From NCBI RefSeq assembly GCF_022063185.1, contig NZ_CP091913.1, positions 62,001 through 126,000 of the forward strand: DNA of 64,000 bases. Direction: 5' to 3'. This DNA is from Nostoc sp. UHCC 0870. Lineage in GTDB: Bacteria; Cyanobacteriota; Cyanobacteriia; Cyanobacteriales; Nostocaceae. The notes under the pieces are model-generated. The model was not told the origin of the DNA. It searched no databases and was given only the letters and a program-made list of their open reading frames with translations. Made by a program: the position numbers and the translations under genes. Positions 34,127 to 42,626 of the stretch are shown piece after piece; the stretch's first letter is position 1; each line of letters starts with the position of its first letter.

Positions 34127-34597
34127 CTATTTCTTTTGCAGCTGGACTAAAGTCTCATAAATTTGTTGTTTTAAGTTCCTATTGTTAGGAATTTCCATTG
34201 TGATTCTATTAAACCTATCAATAGACAGTCCATAATTTTCCACAATTTCCTGGGACTGTTTACAGTAATTAACGGCAATATCTCTAGCCCTATTAGGCAA
34301 ACTATTCATACTATTAGGTTCATGACAAACTATTTTAGGAATATTTCCACTGCCAACTATTCTTTTAATTTCTCCAAAAGCTTGTTGACGAGCAGGCTCC
34401 ATTGCTAACAAAGCTTGAGCGTAGCTCGTAATTTCGTTTTTATTAACAGAGAGATTTTGAGCATTAGCTTTTAAACTAAATGTACTCAAAACCAAAGTAG
34501 TTGTAGTTATCAGTCCAAACAAGAAGTTATGAGTCATCCTCTTGTGCATACTCGTTTGGAAAAACAAATTATTAATAGTCTTCATAGGATGTGACAC
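34127..34597 (-). CDS. DUF4168-family exported protein
   Basis: 156 residues. A signal peptide is clearest from the internal Met at 34534 (MTHNFLFGLITTTTLVLS) with cleavage after ANA. The DUF4168 region has ITSYAQALLAMEPARQQAFGEI and FNRITMEIPNNRNLKQQIYE. Members are periplasmic proteins of unknown function, common in cyanobacteria. Two Cys residues (IVCHEP and NYCKQS) could form a disulfide. It is a single gene. Confidence 0.8.
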   Translation of the reverse strand: MSHPMKTINNLFFQTSMHKRMTHNFLFGLITTTTLVLSTFSLKANAQNLSVNKNEITSYAQALLAMEPARQQAFGEIKRIVGSGNIPKIVCHEPNSMNSLPNRARDIAVNYCKQSQEIVENYGLSIDRFNRITMEIPNNRNLKQQIYETLVQLQKK

Positions 34598-34772
34598 AGA
34601 ACCACGGCAAGGAGTATTTAAATGACGTTGAATTATTTTAGAAGTAATAAGTTCCAGAAAACTTTGATTGCTCCTATAGCAATTTTATTTAATTTTGAAG
34701 ATTGGGGGACTTCAGAACCCTAGTTTCTTGTCTCTCTTGAATGATTTAGCATGACTATAGGATAATTTCTTG

Positions 34773-35762
34773 TTAACTCCGCCGACAGACTAGACAGAGT
34801 TCTATGACTTTAGTTTGAAGGACAGATACATCTCCAGAGCCTTTTTTGAAAATAAACTCCAACTCTAGTAGTAGGGGTAAACAAGAAATTAGTTGCCGTA
34901 AAGCCAGAGATTGCACTTCTTGTTGTAAAAAGTAGATGCGCTTAGGATTGCCGACTTCAGCAGCTTGAGCGATCGCCTGGGGATTTCGTTCACCACTTTC
35001 CAGCATCAACTTCACCCATAACCAAGTACGAAATTGACCTACAAGGGTAGCAATAATCCGTAACTCTGGCTCGGCAGCATTGACGAGATCACCTAAAACG
35101 GTTAAAGCTTTAACTGTGTCACCTGTTCTAATCGCTGCGGCAAGTTGCAGGCTATTTTGAGTAGTATTCCTCACTAAAAGAGTGACAGTATCTACATCTA
35201 CAGGTTGATGGCTACCCTCAGCATAAAGACGTAATTTTTCTATTTCATTGTAAAGTAGCCGTGTATCATTACCTACCGCTTCCGCTAAAACTTCCGCAGA
35301 TTTCGCAGTCAGTTTTACGCCAACTATTTGAGCAGCTTGGTTAACAGCTTGTATGAGTAACTCGGTCTTCCACGGTGGAATCAGGGGAAACTCTCGGAAC
35401 TCAGTAGCGTATTTTTTGATTAATTTCGTGGATTTTAGACGTTCGTCTGGTTTGTTACGGGAAGTAAGTAATAAATATGAATTGTCAGGAATTACTGGCA
35501 AAGTCCGCGTCAGTTCTGCCAACATATTCTCAGGACACTGCTGACAAATAGTAGTGTTTATCAGCCATACCAAACGCCCGCCAGCACCAAAGGGTGGAGT
35601 CATAACTTGATTTAACGCCGCGATCGCTGCATCACTTTGATCGGGAAGAAAACCAGTATAGTTAAAACTAGTCCACAGAGGATCAAGGATGCGATCGCGT
35701 AATATCGCCACGGCCTTATCTATGGCAAAATCATCCTCACCCCAGTAAAAGTAAATAGTCAT
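34773..35762 (-). CDS. holA: DNA polymerase III delta subunit
   Basis: 329 residues, normal for HolA. The N-terminus IYFYWGEDDFAIDKAV and the pattern VWLINTTICQQCPENMLAEL are family-like, followed by the AAA+-related domain II (AEVLAEAVGNDTRLLYNEIEKL) and the helical collar domain (QFRTWLWVKLMLESG, RIYFLQQEVQSL). It opens the sliding clamp during clamp loading at the replication fork. A heptamer array (35797-35840) lies just upstream of its start. Confidence 0.9.
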   Translation of the reverse strand: MTIYFYWGEDDFAIDKAVAILRDRILDPLWTSFNYTGFLPDQSDAAIAALNQVMTPPFGAGGRLVWLINTTICQQCPENMLAELTRTLPVIPDNSYLLLTSRNKPDERLKSTKLIKKYATEFREFPLIPPWKTELLIQAVNQAAQIVGVKLTAKSAEVLAEAVGNDTRLLYNEIEKLRLYAEGSHQPVDVDTVTLLVRNTTQNSLQLAAAIRTGDTVKALTVLGDLVNAAEPELRIIATLVGQFRTWLWVKLMLESGERNPQAIAQAAEVGNPKRIYFLQQEVQSLALRQLISCLPLLLELEFIFKKGSGDVSVLQTKVIELCLVCRRS

Positions 35763-35796
35763 TAGGTATTGGGGAATAACTTATATTAATTAGTAT

Positions 35797-35840
35797 TGTC
35801 CCTTACACCCCTATACCCTTACACCCCTACACCCCTACTC
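35797..35840. repeat. CCCTTACA/CCCCTACA heptamer array
   Basis: Units ACCCCTA/ACCCTTA between the divergent holA and DUF1868 genes. The array occupies much of the shared promoter region. Confidence 0.85.
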
Positions 35841-35894
35841 TTTAATCTAAATTTTCCCTAAAATCAATCAAGTGAGAGCGCGAGGCAACGAAGA

Positions 35895-36683
35895 TTGGAC
35901 GACAACTACCAAACTTATCTAAATCGGGTAGCGAGAATGACGCTACCAGAAGCTTATAGATCCCAAGTACAGCATATTCAGGAATCTTATAAATTTCAGC
36001 CATCTGGGGAATCTAGAGCCGCAGTACCTTTTCCTGGCTATACTCTGATTACCCCAACGGCGGCGGAAGACTCAGCAAACGTTGATTTCTACGCCACATT
36101 ACAAGGGTATCAACAGGAAATTTTGCAGTTACCGGGAAATAAAGATTTAATTGTCCCTCTGCCTCCTGGGAGTTTCCACTTGACCTTAGCAGATTTGATT
36201 TGGGACAGTGCTTATCGTCATGCTTACGAGAAAAATCCCGAATTTGACCAACAATTACACTCTTGCATCGCAGAAACATTTCAGCAATATCAAGAATCCC
36301 TGACACAAGAGAGTCGGGCGATCGCCTGGCAAATGTTAGGACTAGTAATCATGCCCAGAGCTATAGGTGTGTGTCTAGTACCTAAAAATGAAAGTTGCTA
36401 CGAACAGATTTTGAAATTCCGCCGCACAATTTATCAAAATTCCAAGTTAATTGCTTTGGGAGTTGAACAACATTATCACTTTACAGCCCATGTAACTTTA
36501 GGCTATTTCGGGGATATTTCCCCGGATTTAGAGCGAATAAAACTTGCTAAATCATTTTCTGAGTTAAATGAAAACTGGATGTTTAATATGCCAGAAATAT
36601 CCATTCATCGTGTCGAACTACGGAAATTCGACGATATGACCCGTTACTATCGGGAATCAGACTGGCCTAGTTTAGAGTTTTAA
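35895..36683 (+). CDS. DUF1868 protein, 2H-phosphoesterase-like
   Basis: 262 residues from TTG 35895; the first in-frame ATG is at 35937 (MTLPEAYRS), so the start is uncertain. Two His-x-Thr/Ser motifs of the 2H phosphoesterase superfamily are present: FHLTLADLIW near residue 94 and HVTLGYFGD near 202. Such enzymes cleave cyclic phosphates or 2'-5' bonds in RNA and nucleotides; the DUF1868 group has no assigned substrate that I know. The stop is followed directly by a GGGGATT heptamer array. Confidence 0.78.
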   Translation: MDDNYQTYLNRVARMTLPEAYRSQVQHIQESYKFQPSGESRAAVPFPGYTLITPTAAEDSANVDFYATLQGYQQEILQLPGNKDLIVPLPPGSFHLTLADLIWDSAYRHAYEKNPEFDQQLHSCIAETFQQYQESLTQESRAIAWQMLGLVIMPRAIGVCLVPKNESCYEQILKFRRTIYQNSKLIALGVEQHYHFTAHVTLGYFGDISPDLERIKLAKSFSELNENWMFNMPEISIHRVELRKFDDMTRYYRESDWPSLEF

Positions 36684-36729
36684 GGGGATTGGGGATTGGG
36701 GATTGGGGACTGGGGACTGGGGATTGGGA
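36683..36729. repeat. GGGGATT/GGGGACT heptamer array (STRR1 type)
   Basis: Six units beginning at the last base of the DUF1868 stop codon. Confidence 0.92.
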
Positions 36730-36871
36730 TGATCAAAATTATCCCTTGTCTTCCTTTCACCCCTACACGGAAGCTTAACTAAAGATATATTGCCAGCTAA
36801 ACCCATAGATTGATGAAGAAATGAGTAGCAACAGCGAGACTGAGAAGTAGAATTAATATGCAAGTAGCAAA

Positions 36872-37543
36872 ATGGTATCTCAGAAATCTCAACAATATCA
36901 ACGTGCAATTGGCACATTTAGAAACAAACAAGAAGCTGAACGAGCATTAAATGAGTTGAAAAACTCTGGTTTCTCAATGGATCGGGTTTCTATATTGGCA
37001 AAAGATACAGAGCGCAACGAGCAAATAGCTGGAAACCGTGTAAAAGATCGTGGTGATACAGAAGCTCAAGAAGGTGCTGGTATTGGTGCAACTACAGGGA
37101 CTGTCTTGGGTGGTCTTGGTGGCTTACTTGTAGGTTTAGAAGCTTTATTAATCCCCGGAGTAGGGCCGTTTCTAGCCGCAGGGACGATCGCCACTACCTT
37201 AGCAGGTGCGGGTATTGGTGCGGCTGCTGGCAGTATCGTGGGAGCATTGACTGGTTTAGGTATCCCGGAAGAAGAGGCAAGAAATTATAGCGATCGCGTT
37301 TCTCAAGGCGAATATTTGGTGATCATTGAGGGTACAGAAGCAGAAATTGAACGTGCTGGCAGAATTTTTAGCGATCGCGGCATTCGTAATTGGAGAGTAG
37401 ATAATATTAGTGATATTCGTGGTTATAGTACCGACGTAGCACCTACAGCTACTACAGCTACTGTGGGAGAAACAGACACATATCCTGGAACATTACCCGA
37501 CAATGATGCAGTAGAAATTATTGATCAGCGCGATCGCTATTAG
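36872..37543 (+). CDS. General stress protein-like, glycine-zipper membrane protein
   Basis: 223 residues. The N-terminal AIGTFRNKQEAERALNELKN SGF-type domain resembles YflT/general stress proteins. Two glycine-rich hydrophobic hairpins follow (GIGATTGTVLGGLGGLLVGL, AGTIATTLAGAGIGAAAGSI), then a second copy of the alpha/beta unit (EGEYLVIIEGTEAEIERAGR-like; the sequence reads QGEYLVIIEGTEAE) ending in NWRVDNI. It probably sits at the membrane; the function is not established. It ends at a bidirectional terminator. Confidence 0.75.
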   Translation: MVSQKSQQYQRAIGTFRNKQEAERALNELKNSGFSMDRVSILAKDTERNEQIAGNRVKDRGDTEAQEGAGIGATTGTVLGGLGGLLVGLEALLIPGVGPFLAAGTIATTLAGAGIGAAAGSIVGALTGLGIPEEEARNYSDRVSQGEYLVIIEGTEAEIERAGRIFSDRGIRNWRVDNISDIRGYSTDVAPTATTATVGETDTYPGTLPDNDAVEIIDQRDRY

Positions 37544-37571
37544 CAATTTAATTTCATCGGCAAAAATAGTC

Positions 37572-37606
37572 AAAAACCCCAGTTTCTCTAAGAAACTGGG
37601 GTTTTT
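37572..37606. terminator. Bidirectional terminator
   Basis: AAAAACCCCAGTTTCT and AGAAACTGGGGTTTTT form a perfect stem between convergent genes, with A/T tracts on both sides. Confidence 0.88.
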
Positions 37607-37659
37607 AAGGTAAGTAGGGCTTGCTGAAAAAAACCAACCTAGTCCCCATTGCCCTTTCC

Positions 37660-39861
37660 CTATTCCCCAGCCGTCGGTAGCCTGGGATGCTGCGTTGAGT
37701 ATTTAGCTACTAACTTGGAAATTTCAGGATTATACAGTCTCAGATAATTCCAATAGTTACCAAATACTTGCCGGACATAATTTTTGGTTTCACCAAAAGG
37801 GATGGCTTCCACAAACTCATCTGGATCTTGATTTGGTATAGTTTGCAACCATCGGGAAACATTGCCGGGGCCAGCATTGTAACTAGCGATCGCTAACATG
37901 GAATTATTGTTATACCGCTCATGGGTATAATCTAAATACCATGTTCCCAGCATGATATTGTCGTTGGGATTTTCTAAATCAAGGGTCTTGTTATCTACCT
38001 TAATTTTAGAAGCTATCCATTTACCAGTATCTGGCATCACCTGCATTAAGCCAGTTGCACCAGCCACAGATTTAATTTTCGACTCAAACCGTGACTCCTG
38101 GCGCATCAAGGCTGTCACCAGTAAAGGATTAAGTTGCCGTTCAGATGACCATTTCTCGATTTCTCGCAGGTAAGGAAAGGGATATCGAGCTTGCCAGTAG
38201 GTAATCTGTTTGCTAAATTCCTGATATTGGGCTTGTTCTTCTGGCGTTTCCCGGTCTTCTAATTTAGAAATGAGGTTAATACCTGAGAGATTTTCACCCC
38301 GTGCAAGACGCATCAAGCCTTCTGTAAATTGCTCTGGGATTGTAGGCTGCTGTTTATTAACATATTCTGTTTCCCATTGCAACCAAGCATCCCGGTCTTG
38401 TCCCAACAGATACAATTCTTTAAAGCTGTCCGAACCAGCAGGTGGAATAGGACGTTGATGGGGAACTACTTCTGGTTGGAGTTGACGGACATTTTTAAAG
38501 TCACCCACATTCAACCCCAACATATTCGCCGATCGCCAGGCATAGTAAGAGTAAGGAAAGTTACTAAGCACATACTCATAAGCTGTTTTTGCTTCTTGTT
38601 CTTTGCCTAGGTTATTTGCCCATTTACCCACCCAAAAACCGGCTCTGGGAGCTAAAATACTGTTTGGGTTTTCGGTGACAATTGGTGTAGCCCATTTCCA
38701 AGCTGTGGCATAATCTCTAGCTTTGGCTTTTTCTTCGGCAATCTTCCAACGGTATTCTGCCGCCTCCTCAGATTTACTGTGCTGAGTTATGAGTTGTTGC
38801 CAAGCCTGTTGAGCTGATTTAGTATCATTAAGTCCTTGAAAAATTTCGGCTTTTTTAACTACAGCTTGACTGGCTTGCTCTGGGAATTTAACAATTACTC
38901 GGTCAAGATAGGGTAGAGCATTCTTTTTAGGATTAGCCATCTCCGCCAGACGCAATAAGCCCATACCCGTTTCCCTGGCTTCTGGGAATTGCTGTGCTAG
39001 TTGATTATAAGTGGCGATCGCTTTTTCTCGATCTTTGCCGCCTACTTGCAATCCCCGCGCTGTCCGGTAGAGGTTACGGGCAGTTTTAGGGGCCTTGGCA
39101 TAAGCAGCAGCCGCTTTGGTAAATTGATTATTGTCCCAGTATGCTGTGCCAATGGTTTCCCAGTCTGCTGGTTTGAGATTCGGCTGTTTGACTAGTTGAT
39201 CTAATACCCCTACTATCCCCGGCTGGTTATAGGCATATTTAGCCAAGATTAACTGCAATTGGGGCTGATTGGGATTCTCTTGCAGCCGCTTCCTAATAAT
39301 TTCCCAGGTGAGAGGATTAGAAGGAAATTGAGCGATCGCTAAATCATGTAGCTTTGGTTGAGCAATCAGATACTTAGCTTTGACTACCGCCGCTTCCTGG
39401 GGATATTGTTTTAATACCTGTCGCCTTAAATCGGAAGCCTTACCATCCTTATTTAAAAGATCCTGAGCTTGGGCTTGTTTGAGCAAGATATAAGGCGCGA
39501 GGACAGGATAATCTTTCTCTAGTCCTGTCAGCAGTTCTAGAGCTTTTTGCCCTTGTTTGGTATCTATATAATCACTCGCCAACAGGTAACGCGCCCTTTC
39601 TCTGTCTGGTGAACGACCATTTTGTGAAATTTCTGCTAACTTTGGCGATCGTTCTGGTACAGATTGTGATATTAGTGGGAACACAGATGAATTGGCTTTG
39701 CTAGCATCAGATAGCTGCTCTGTCTGATTTGACGACAGATTCAGCCATTGCCCCAAAGATTTGCCAATCTGCGGTGCTGATACCATCGCCCCAGCAGAAA
39801 AGGCAAACAGTGCTGCGCCAGCAATTAGAGGAATTGGTTTTTGTTGTAGTTTCTTCAGCAT
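37660..39861 (-). CDS. Soluble lytic transglycosylase (Slt70-like)
   Basis: 733 residues. An N-terminal hydrophobic segment (PLIAGAALFAFSAGAMVSAP) is a signal or anchor. A long alpha-helical TPR-like superhelix spans about 90-540 (KGQKALELLTGLEKDYP, KAAAAYAKAPKTARNLYRTA). The C-terminal catalytic domain has the active-site Glu in RQESRFESKIKSVAGATGLM, then QVMPDTGKWI and SYNAGPGNVSRWL. It cleaves glycan strands of peptidoglycan in the periplasm, forming anhydro-muramyl ends. It is a single gene. Confidence 0.92.
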   Translation of the reverse strand: MLKKLQQKPIPLIAGAALFAFSAGAMVSAPQIGKSLGQWLNLSSNQTEQLSDASKANSSVFPLISQSVPERSPKLAEISQNGRSPDRERARYLLASDYIDTKQGQKALELLTGLEKDYPVLAPYILLKQAQAQDLLNKDGKASDLRRQVLKQYPQEAAVVKAKYLIAQPKLHDLAIAQFPSNPLTWEIIRKRLQENPNQPQLQLILAKYAYNQPGIVGVLDQLVKQPNLKPADWETIGTAYWDNNQFTKAAAAYAKAPKTARNLYRTARGLQVGGKDREKAIATYNQLAQQFPEARETGMGLLRLAEMANPKKNALPYLDRVIVKFPEQASQAVVKKAEIFQGLNDTKSAQQAWQQLITQHSKSEEAAEYRWKIAEEKAKARDYATAWKWATPIVTENPNSILAPRAGFWVGKWANNLGKEQEAKTAYEYVLSNFPYSYYAWRSANMLGLNVGDFKNVRQLQPEVVPHQRPIPPAGSDSFKELYLLGQDRDAWLQWETEYVNKQQPTIPEQFTEGLMRLARGENLSGINLISKLEDRETPEEQAQYQEFSKQITYWQARYPFPYLREIEKWSSERQLNPLLVTALMRQESRFESKIKSVAGATGLMQVMPDTGKWIASKIKVDNKTLDLENPNDNIMLGTWYLDYTHERYNNNSMLAIASYNAGPGNVSRWLQTIPNQDPDEFVEAIPFGETKNYVRQVFGNYWNYLRLYNPEISKLVAKYSTQHPRLPTAGE

Positions 39862-40287
39862 GGATACTCGCTGAACAGTGCCGATGAATTTCCTGAAACT
39901 CTAGCATTCATTGCCATGAGTGTAATCACCTCTTCACTAGAGATTTCTCATTTTAGGAAAAATCTGTCAGATTATCGATGTTAACGTTGTTTTTATTTTT
40001 AGTTGGTCAGTGATGGCGATAACCGAACGTCGCGCAAAGCGATAAAGGTTAAAAACGCTTCATTATACCTCTTGCATAAATGCGGAAACTGTCATGTTGA
40101 GCGAAGCGAAACATCTCAATGACACATCCCATTTTCAGATTTTTGCAAGAGGTCTATTATCCTGCTTTCTTCACTAACCAAGTTAAACTTTCAACTACTG
40201 CCATAAACTAATTCCATCAAAAGTTGATATATAACCGATAATTATCAACAGATAATCATTTGCCAACGTCCAGTCAATGCTAAACAG
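39862..40287. other. Spacer before the restriction-modification genes
   Basis: No coding frame is supported. It holds the promoter side of the transglycosylase, the miniature element at 40064-40156, and about 130 AT-rich bases upstream of the methyltransferase. Confidence 0.5.
40064..40156. mobile_element. Miniature inverted-repeat element, TAGACCTCTTG family, copy 2
   Basis: Ends TATACCTCTTGCATAAATGC and TTTTTGCAAGAGGTCTA. It matches the reverse complement of the 5348-5427 copy, with about 13 extra bases near the middle. Opposite orientation and no coding capacity. Confidence 0.75.
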
Positions 40288-41331
40288 ATGCAGCATCCCG
40301 AAAAAAAAGCCACTCTCAAATTTCTAGACTTGTTTTGTGGGATTGGCGGGTTTCGTATTGCAGCAGAAATTGTTTGCCAAGAGCGAAATTTTGAACCCGT
40401 CTGCGTTTTTTCAAGTGACATAGATCCTGATGCTCAAAAAGCATACGCAGCAAATTTCGCCGAAAAACCCGCAGGTGACATTACGAAAATAGATACTCAA
40501 GACATTCCTGAACATGATATTTTGTTTGCAGGTTTTCCGTGCCAACCCTTCAGTATATGCGGAGACATGAAAGGTTTTGATGATATACGGGGTACTTTAT
40601 TTTTTGAAATAGCCCGTATATTGCAAGCGAAACAGCCTCAAGCCTTTATCCTTGAGAATGTCAAACAGCTAAAGGGACATAATCAAGGTCAAACACTCAG
40701 GCGAATCATAGAGACTCTTAGCAGTTTAGGATACTATACTGACTATCGCATTCTTAACGCGCTGGATTTTGGTGTACCGCAGAAGCGCGAACGTATTTTT
40801 ATTGTTGGCTTCCGAAATCCAGTTAATTTCCTTTGGCCTGAAGGTGGTGTTCCGATGAAGCCGCTTTTGCAAATTTTGGCAGATAACGTACCGGATTTTT
40901 ATTATGCTTCCGAAAAAATCAGGAATAGCCGTATAGAAAAACGAAAGGGTAAGCAACAGTATAGCGAGATGACTATCTGGCATGAAAACAAAGGCGGGAA
41001 TATTAGTGCATATCCCTATTCCTGCGCTTTGAGAGCAGGCGCATCCTATAATTACCTCTTAGTCAATGGTGAAAGAAGACTGACAGAACGCGAAATGTTG
41101 CGACTTCAAGGCTTCCCCGATTCCTACAAAATAGTTGGCAATTATCAAGCATTACGAAAGCAAGCTGGTAATGCTGTGGCTGTTCCTTGTGTTGTGGCTG
41201 TTATCCGCTCGGTTCTAGATGTAATGGCAAAAACTGTCACCGAATCTAAAGCATTCAAATCTCATACAAACAGAGAATTGAGTTTGATGCTTGAGCCTCC
41301 TGCCAGCATATATACAGCTAGTGGAGCATGA
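40288..41331 (+). CDS. DNA cytosine-5 methyltransferase of a type II system
   Basis: 347 residues with all core C5-MTase motifs in order: I (FLDLFCGIGGFRIA, about 12-25), IV with catalytic Cys (FAGFPCQPFS, about 84-93), VI (FILENVKQL), VIII (PQKRERIFIVGF), IX (RLTEREMLRLQGFP) and X (QAGNAVAVPCVVAVI). The target-recognition region between VIII and IX is about 80 residues, short and single. It protects host DNA from the endonuclease encoded next, with which it overlaps by four bases. I saw no HIP1 octamer in this gene pair while the flanking genes have them, which suggests acquisition by transfer. Confidence 0.92.
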   Translation: MQHPEKKATLKFLDLFCGIGGFRIAAEIVCQERNFEPVCVFSSDIDPDAQKAYAANFAEKPAGDITKIDTQDIPEHDILFAGFPCQPFSICGDMKGFDDIRGTLFFEIARILQAKQPQAFILENVKQLKGHNQGQTLRRIIETLSSLGYYTDYRILNALDFGVPQKRERIFIVGFRNPVNFLWPEGGVPMKPLLQILADNVPDFYYASEKIRNSRIEKRKGKQQYSEMTIWHENKGGNISAYPYSCALRAGASYNYLLVNGERRLTEREMLRLQGFPDSYKIVGNYQALRKQAGNAVAVPCVVAVIRSVLDVMAKTVTESKAFKSHTNRELSLMLEPPASIYTASGA

Positions 41332-42413
41332 ATATGCCGACAGTTGAAGATGCAAAAGAACGGTTAGACAGCATAATCAACAAGGGACGGGTTGACCTTT
41401 ATAAGCCAATTCAAATTGCTGAAGTGCTGAGACGCTCACGGCTAAAAGGTGATATCAACATTCTAGACACAAACACATACCAAAATCCTTCAGTTCGTTG
41501 GCGCGATGAAGTGACAAGGTGCTTATTGGGCAAAGTTTCCACATCCTCAGCGAGATACCAACATGATGTGTGGAATTTTACCGCCATGTATCCTGAACTG
41601 CTCACAGTTCTTGACACTGAAAACAAGCGCACTCAAGGCGGTGTGGAGCGTTATATCTACTTACGATTTAATGAAAGACAAAAAACTGTTGCCAGCATCA
41701 TCGCTTTTGTGGAGAGTAAATCCCCAAAAGATTTTCAATTGAGTGTTTTACTTGACAAATTTATCAAACAAAAAGGTATTAGACGAAGCATTGACAAAGC
41801 TTATGAAATTGTCACTTATAGCCTCTTTGAAACAATTGTGGTTGCTCTTGGCACAACTATCAAAGTCAGTATTCCCCCCAAAAACAAAGAATTGCTTGCC
41901 GAGTTCTCTGATTTGACGCGCGTTCTGATTGGTCTGGAAGCAGGAAAAGAAAGTTGGGAATTTCCTGCTCATGTGTATCGTGTGGGTGTCACTAATGCCG
42001 CAGATAGAGGTTTGGATATGTGGGCTAATTTCGGACCGGCAATTCAAGTCAAACACCTGACACTTGATAACAAATTGGCTCAAACCATTATTGACCAAGT
42101 AGAAAGTGACAACATTGTAATTGTATGTCGTGATGCTGACGCAGAAGTAATCAAAGTTGTCACCCAGCAGATCAGTTGGGGCTTGCGTGTGCGCGGCATT
42201 GTGTGCGAGTCCGAGTTGATTGATTGGTATGAACGTTGCTTACGTGGCAAGTTTAGCGAACAACTGGCGAATCCTCTAATTGAGCGTCTAGGAAATAGCT
42301 TCAAATCAGAGTTTCCACAAGCTAACACTATTGTGGATTTCTTAGAAGAACGTGAGTATCTTTCAATACCTGTTGACAAAATTTGGGTGACAGAAATTGA
42401 TGTCAGAGCCTAG
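41328..42413 (+). CDS. Type II restriction endonuclease, HaeII-like
   Basis: 361 residues; ATG 41328 overlaps the methyltransferase stop (ATGA), with ATG 41334 also possible. The pattern TVEDAKERLDSIINKGRVDL, PIQIAEVLRRSR and RGLDMWANFGPAIQVKHLTL is what I recall of the HaeII family (recognition RGCGCY). The Asp in GLDMW with QVKH downstream fits a PD-(D/E)xK-like centre, and SDNIVIVCRDADAEVI forms the following strand-turn. The assignment rests on memory of the family; the pairing with a C5 methyltransferase is independent support for a restriction role. Confidence 0.75.
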   Translation: MNMPTVEDAKERLDSIINKGRVDLYKPIQIAEVLRRSRLKGDINILDTNTYQNPSVRWRDEVTRCLLGKVSTSSARYQHDVWNFTAMYPELLTVLDTENKRTQGGVERYIYLRFNERQKTVASIIAFVESKSPKDFQLSVLLDKFIKQKGIRRSIDKAYEIVTYSLFETIVVALGTTIKVSIPPKNKELLAEFSDLTRVLIGLEAGKESWEFPAHVYRVGVTNAADRGLDMWANFGPAIQVKHLTLDNKLAQTIIDQVESDNIVIVCRDADAEVIKVVTQQISWGLRVRGIVCESELIDWYERCLRGKFSEQLANPLIERLGNSFKSEFPQANTIVDFLEEREYLSIPVDKIWVTEIDVRA

Positions 42414-42460
42414 CATAAATACACAATATTCACAGTCCTCATTTTTGATTGATTAAGAAT

Positions 42461-42513
42461 GCGATCGCCTAAGCCCCGCCTTTCCTGCGGTTCTCTACAA
42501 GTAAGGCGATCGC
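42461..42513 (+). terminator. Hairpin of two opposed HIP1 sites after the restriction genes
   Basis: GCGATCGCCT at 42461-42470 and AGGCGATCGC at 42504-42513 can pair, with a 33-base loop. It is a possible terminator without a clear U tract, or a chance pairing of two palindromic HIP1 octamers. Confidence 0.3.
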
Positions 42514-42626
42514 TTTGATTGCAACTGCCTGGTCACAACGTAGTAGGATGATGAACGGGAAAACCTCAAAATCAGAGAGGCGACCTAGAATTAGAGCAAA
42601 AGACGAATTTTAAAACAAGCACACTC

